A DNA stretch of 64,000 nt, from NCBI RefSeq assembly GCF_040654195.1, contig NZ_JBFAHM010000022.1:23526-87525 (forward strand), written 5' to 3'. The stretch comes from Hamadaea sp013361475 (GTDB taxonomy: Bacteria > Actinomycetota > Actinomycetes > Mycobacteriales > Micromonosporaceae). The notes under the pieces were generated by a model. That model did no database searches and had not been told where the DNA came from. It saw only the letters and a program-made list of their open reading frames with translations. Positions 61,417-64,000 of this stretch are shown in pieces. Position numbers and translations under genes: made by a program. Every line of letters begins with the position of its first letter. Within the stretch, counting starts at the first letter, position 1.

Positions 61417-61727
61417 GGCGATTAGAACCGCGTGCCCGATCAGCGGGTTCCCATCAAACCGTGACAGGTTCGGTGAGCATCGTCATATTGACATATGGCA
61501 ATGACAATACTATGGGCACTCTTTGTACGCCCTGCGCGTAACTCCGGAGGGCGCCATGGTGACCACGGGTTATGCTCGCCTTGGGCAGTGCGCCTGCCCG
61601 AGCCTGACGGGATGCTCACGCCGTCCGTCACCCGAGGCCAAGAGGCTCCGACTCAGCGCGCCGAATGCCGTCGATGCTGCCCGCGTCGCTGTTCGGCGAG
61701 GAGCGTGAGGCCTCGCCGGAGGTTGCC
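61417..61727. other. Divergent control region with AT-rich inverted repeat and leader copy A
   Basis: TTGACA at 61488-61493 and TATGGG at 61511-61516 (17 nt apart) form a possible rightward promoter. An inverted repeat TATTGACAT (61486-61494) and ATGACAATA (61501-61509) overlaps it and is strikingly AT-rich for this genome. A 50-codon frame with GGAGG at 61556-61708 overlaps leader copy A (61583-61659); it may be a leader peptide. Confidence 0.45.
61583..61659 (+). ncRNA. Candidate structured leader element, copy A
   Basis: An 18-nt hairpin block (61583-61600, GGGCAG-TGCGC-CTGCCC-G) is followed after 35 nt by a 24-nt block (61636-61659, beginning GGCCAAGAGG and ending ACTCAGCGC). The 35-nt gap folds as a separate hairpin closed by GCCT/AGGC. 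The same two blocks occur before clpC (copy B). It precedes the hypothetical gene at 61728. Structure is predicted by eye only. Confidence 0.45.
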
Positions 61728-62639
61728 ATGGATGACACTCAGCCCGGTAACGACGACCGGCACCCGAATGGCCCGCACCCCAACGGCCCACATCCGAATG
61801 ACTCGCAGGCGAACGGCCCGCATTCGGACGACTCGGAGACGACCGCTTCGTATTCGGACGATTCACGTTCGAGCGGGGATCAGCGCCGTCGGCAGTCCGT
61901 CCCCGGTCGAGCCCGCAAACGTGCCATCCGGTTGCACGCGGCGTGCACCGGAGTCTCCTACACCGTCGCCGCGCGACGGCTCGCCGCCGGGACGACCAGC
62001 GCCGATCTGGGTCGCACCCTCTACCCGGCCGACGCGCTCCGCGCTGGGCGTACGCTCGCCGAACGAGTCGCGGACGCCAGGCTGGCCGCCGACCTCCCCC
62101 ATGGCCGGGCCGCCCACCTGACCCGGCGTTTCCCGCCCCGCGACGGCGGCCCCGGCGTCGGAACCCTCTACGGCGGCACTTCCCGGCAGGAGCTGCTCAG
62201 GCTGGCGTACGCGGTGGTCATCGACGAGCGGCCCGACCTCGAACCCAGCGCGATCGATCTGGCCTGGCAAGCGGAGTCCGGCGAGGAGACGGCGCTCGAC
62301 ACCGCGTGCGCACAGCTGGACCGGGCCGTACGCCTGCTGCTCGACGAGGGCTGGGAGCGGATCGCCACCGCCACGCCCTCGTCGCCGCACCTGGTGGAGG
62401 TCCGGACCGACGGCGCCCGGCAGATCATGGACGCCCTGCTCGTCGTCAGCGAGGACGGTCATGTCCCCGGCACCCGGGTGGCGATGACGTCCGGGCGGCC
62501 CGCGACCATCGTCGGGGCGATGTGGGGACTGGCCGGGCCGCCGATCGCGTACGCCGTCCGCCCGCACGGCTTGGTGGGCTCGGATCTGGTCGTCCCGCCA
62601 CACGAGCTGTTGGTGCTGGCCGGCCAGGGCACCGAGTAA
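61728..62639 (+). CDS. Hypothetical protein with histidine/asparagine-rich N-terminus
   Basis: ATG 61728 follows GGAGG by 5 nt. The 303-residue protein starts with a low-complexity DNDRHPNGPHPNGPHPNDSQ-like segment (about residues 6-50), a basic motif (RRRQSVPGRARKRAIRLHAA) with CTGVSYTVAARRL, and then a helical domain with RQELLRLAYAVVIDERPDL and GDAP-free acidic stretches. The C-terminal half (VRTDGARQIMDALLVVSEDGHVPGTRVAM) looks like a beta-rich substrate-binding or regulatory fold. I do not recognise it. It precedes clpC and shares its leader, so a Clp adaptor role is possible but speculative. Confidence 0.65.
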   Translation: MDDTQPGNDDRHPNGPHPNGPHPNDSQANGPHSDDSETTASYSDDSRSSGDQRRRQSVPGRARKRAIRLHAACTGVSYTVAARRLAAGTTSADLGRTLYPADALRAGRTLAERVADARLAADLPHGRAAHLTRRFPPRDGGPGVGTLYGGTSRQELLRLAYAVVIDERPDLEPSAIDLAWQAESGEETALDTACAQLDRAVRLLLDEGWERIATATPSSPHLVEVRTDGARQIMDALLVVSEDGHVPGTRVAMTSGRPATIVGAMWGLAGPPIAYAVRPHGLVGSDLVVPPHELLVLAGQGTE

Positions 62640-62659
62640 CCACCGACACCTAGACCTCG

Positions 62660-62716
62660 GGCAGAGCGCCTGCCCGTGCCCCGCTCGGCGGGGCCAAGAG
62701 GCTCCGACTCAGCGCC
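62660..62716 (+). ncRNA. Candidate structured leader element, copy B
   Basis: The same 18-nt hairpin block (62660-62677) and 24-nt block (62693-62716) as copy A, here separated by only 15 nt that fold as GCCCCGC-TCG-GCGGGGC (62679-62695). The closing strands co-vary with copy A (GCCCC/GGGGC versus GCCT/AGGC). The element lies between the hypothetical gene's stop and the clpC start. Confidence 0.45.
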
Positions 62717-62745
62717 GGTCCGATCAGCCGACAGAAAGGCGTTGA

Positions 62746-64000
62746 TGAGCATGTTCGAGAGGTTCACCGACGGGGCGCGTCGGGTGATGGTGCTGGCCCA
62801 GGAAGAGGCCAGGACGCTCGACCACACCACCGTCGGGACCGAGCACGTCCTGCTGGGCCTGATGCGTGAAGGGGAGAGCGTCGGCGCCAAGGCGCTGGAG
62901 AAGCTGGGCATCTCGCTGGACGAAGTACGCCGCCAGGTGGAGGAGATCGTCGGCCCGGGCCGGCCGGCCGTCGGCGGGCAGATCCCGTTCACCCCCCGCG
63001 CCAAGAAGGTGCTGGAGCTGAGCCTGCGGGAAGCACTGCAGCTCGGCCACACCTACATCGGCCCCGAGCACATCCTGCTGGGACTCGTACGCGACAGCGA
63101 AGGGGTCGCCGCGCGGATCCTCGCCCGGCTGGGCGCCGAGCACAATCGCGTACGCCAGCAGGTGATCCAGCTGTTGTCCGGCTACGAAGAGGGGACGCAT
63201 CCGGCGGGGACGGCCGACGCCGGTCCGGCGAGCAGCCTCGTGCTGGATCAGTTCGGCCGCAGTCTCACCCAGTCGGCGCGCGCGGGCAAGCTCGATCCGG
63301 TGATCGGACGCGACCGGGAGATCGAGCGGGTCATGCAGGTGTTGTCCCGCCGGACGAAGAACAACCCGGTGCTGATCGGTGAGCCGGGCGTCGGCAAGAC
63401 GACCGTGGTCGAGGGCCTGGCGCAGAAGATCGTCAAGGGCGAGGTGCCGGAGACGCTCAAGGACAAGCAGCTCTACACGCTGGACCTGGGTGCTCTGGTG
63501 GCCGGTTCCCGCTACCGCGGTGACTTCGAGGAGCGCCTGAAGAAGGTGGTCAAAGAGGTCGGCACGCGCGGCGACATCATCCTGTTCATCGACGAGATCC
63601 ACACTCTGGTCGGGGCGGGCGCGGCCGAGGGCGCGATCGACGCGGCCAACATTCTCAAGCCGATGCTGACCGGCGGGCAACTGCAGGTCATCGGCGCGAC
63701 CACGCTGGACGAGTATCGCAAGTCGTTCGAGAAGGACGGTGCTCTGGAACGCCGCTTCCAACCCGTACGCGTCGACGAACCGTCGCTCGACGTGGCAATA
63801 CAGATGTTGAAGGGTCTGCGGGATCGTTACGAGGCGCACCACCGGGTGACGATCACGGATGCGGCGCTGGTGGCGGCGGCGAATCTGGCTGACCGGTACA
63901 TCTCCGATCGGTATCTGCCGGACAAGGCGATCGACCTGATCGACGAGGCCGGGGCGCGGATGCGGATCCGCCGGATGACTGCTCCGCCGGACCTGCGTGA
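62746..64000 (+). CDS. clpC: ClpC-type AAA+ chaperone, divergent paralogue (3' end outside window)
   Basis: From ATG 62746 (AAAGG 5 nt upstream; ATG 62752 is an alternative) the frame is open to the window edge. Two Clp_N repeats open the protein (MSMFERFTDGARRVMVLAQEEAR, then VLELSLREALQLGHTYIG), followed by the first AAA+ domain with Walker A GEPGVGKTTV and Walker B ILFIDEIHTLVGAG. It unfolds proteins for ClpP. Residues that are usually MLNHNYIGTEH in ClpC read TLDHTTVGTEH here, so it is probably a second copy beside the essential ClpC. A repeated leader element precedes it. Confidence 0.93.

Noticed and set aside
1..64000. Insertion sequences, phage attachment sites, CRISPR arrays and tRNA genes
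   Set aside because: No transposase, integrase, regular short repeats or cloverleaf sequences were seen in reading both strands.

Overview
The window is high-GC DNA with frequent GTG and TTG starts, strong GGAGG-type ribosome binding sites and many secreted, ricin-lectin-tagged glycoside hydrolases. This suggests a soil or litter actinomycete. A member of the Micromonosporaceae (Actinoplanes-like) is my best guess, but that is inference from gene style, not from a marker gene. I found no rRNA, tRNA, CRISPR array or insertion sequence.

Layout. 1-7.3 kb: the start of a membrane protein gene cut by the window edge, a secreted S1 serine protease with a ricin lectin domain, and a 1300-residue WD40/KAP P-loop NTPase. 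7.3-16.6 kb: mixed housekeeping genes (GPP34 protein, formamidase plus amino-acid permease operon, aldose 1-epimerase, DUF4386/TetR divergent pair, barstar-domain protein). 16.6-24.5 kb: a two-component system whose kinase carries an apparent 1-nt frameshift, an S41 protease, a membrane protein/GrpB pair, an ECF sigma factor with a PASTA-like membrane partner, and small conserved proteins. 24.6-31.6 kb: a vanadium haloperoxidase-like protein, a secreted Ig-like repeat protein, and a TetR-controlled ABC exporter. 31.7-54.9 kb: a large plant-polysaccharide region. 55.4-57.7 kb: three secreted peptidoglycan hydrolases. 57.8-60.9 kb: a modular GH9 cellulase behind a perfect CebR-type box. 61-64 kb: DoxX, a hypothetical gene and a divergent ClpC (cut by the window edge). 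The last two genes share a repeated, possibly structured leader.

How the genes work together. The 31.7-54.9 kb region reads as a Gram-positive polysaccharide utilisation locus. A GH10-ricin-GH62 arabinoxylanase sits beside a LacI regulator. A sugar ABC importer plus enolase-superfamily enzyme operon runs leftward, and a three-enzyme operon (beta-helix GH141-like, GH2, GH43) runs rightward. Between these two operons lies a GntR/FCD regulator, flanked by two nearly identical outward-facing promoters (26 of 30 bases identical). A convergent four-gene operon (GH43, CE1-like esterase, GH27, SGNH esterase) completes it. All seven of these enzymes, the xylanase and the S1 protease carry ricin-type lectin domains. 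GAGCGCTC-cored palindromes occur near the protease, xylanase/LacI and cellulase genes, and a CGAAAGTTTCG palindrome lies upstream of the GH43 operon. This points to layered sugar-responsive repression.

The most novel-looking signal is the duplicated leader at 61583-61659 and 62660-62716, where RNA-level conservation exceeds any peptide-level conservation. Other candidates worth a closer look are the twin GntR promoters, the WD40-KAP protein (possible defence role) and the frameshifted kinase.
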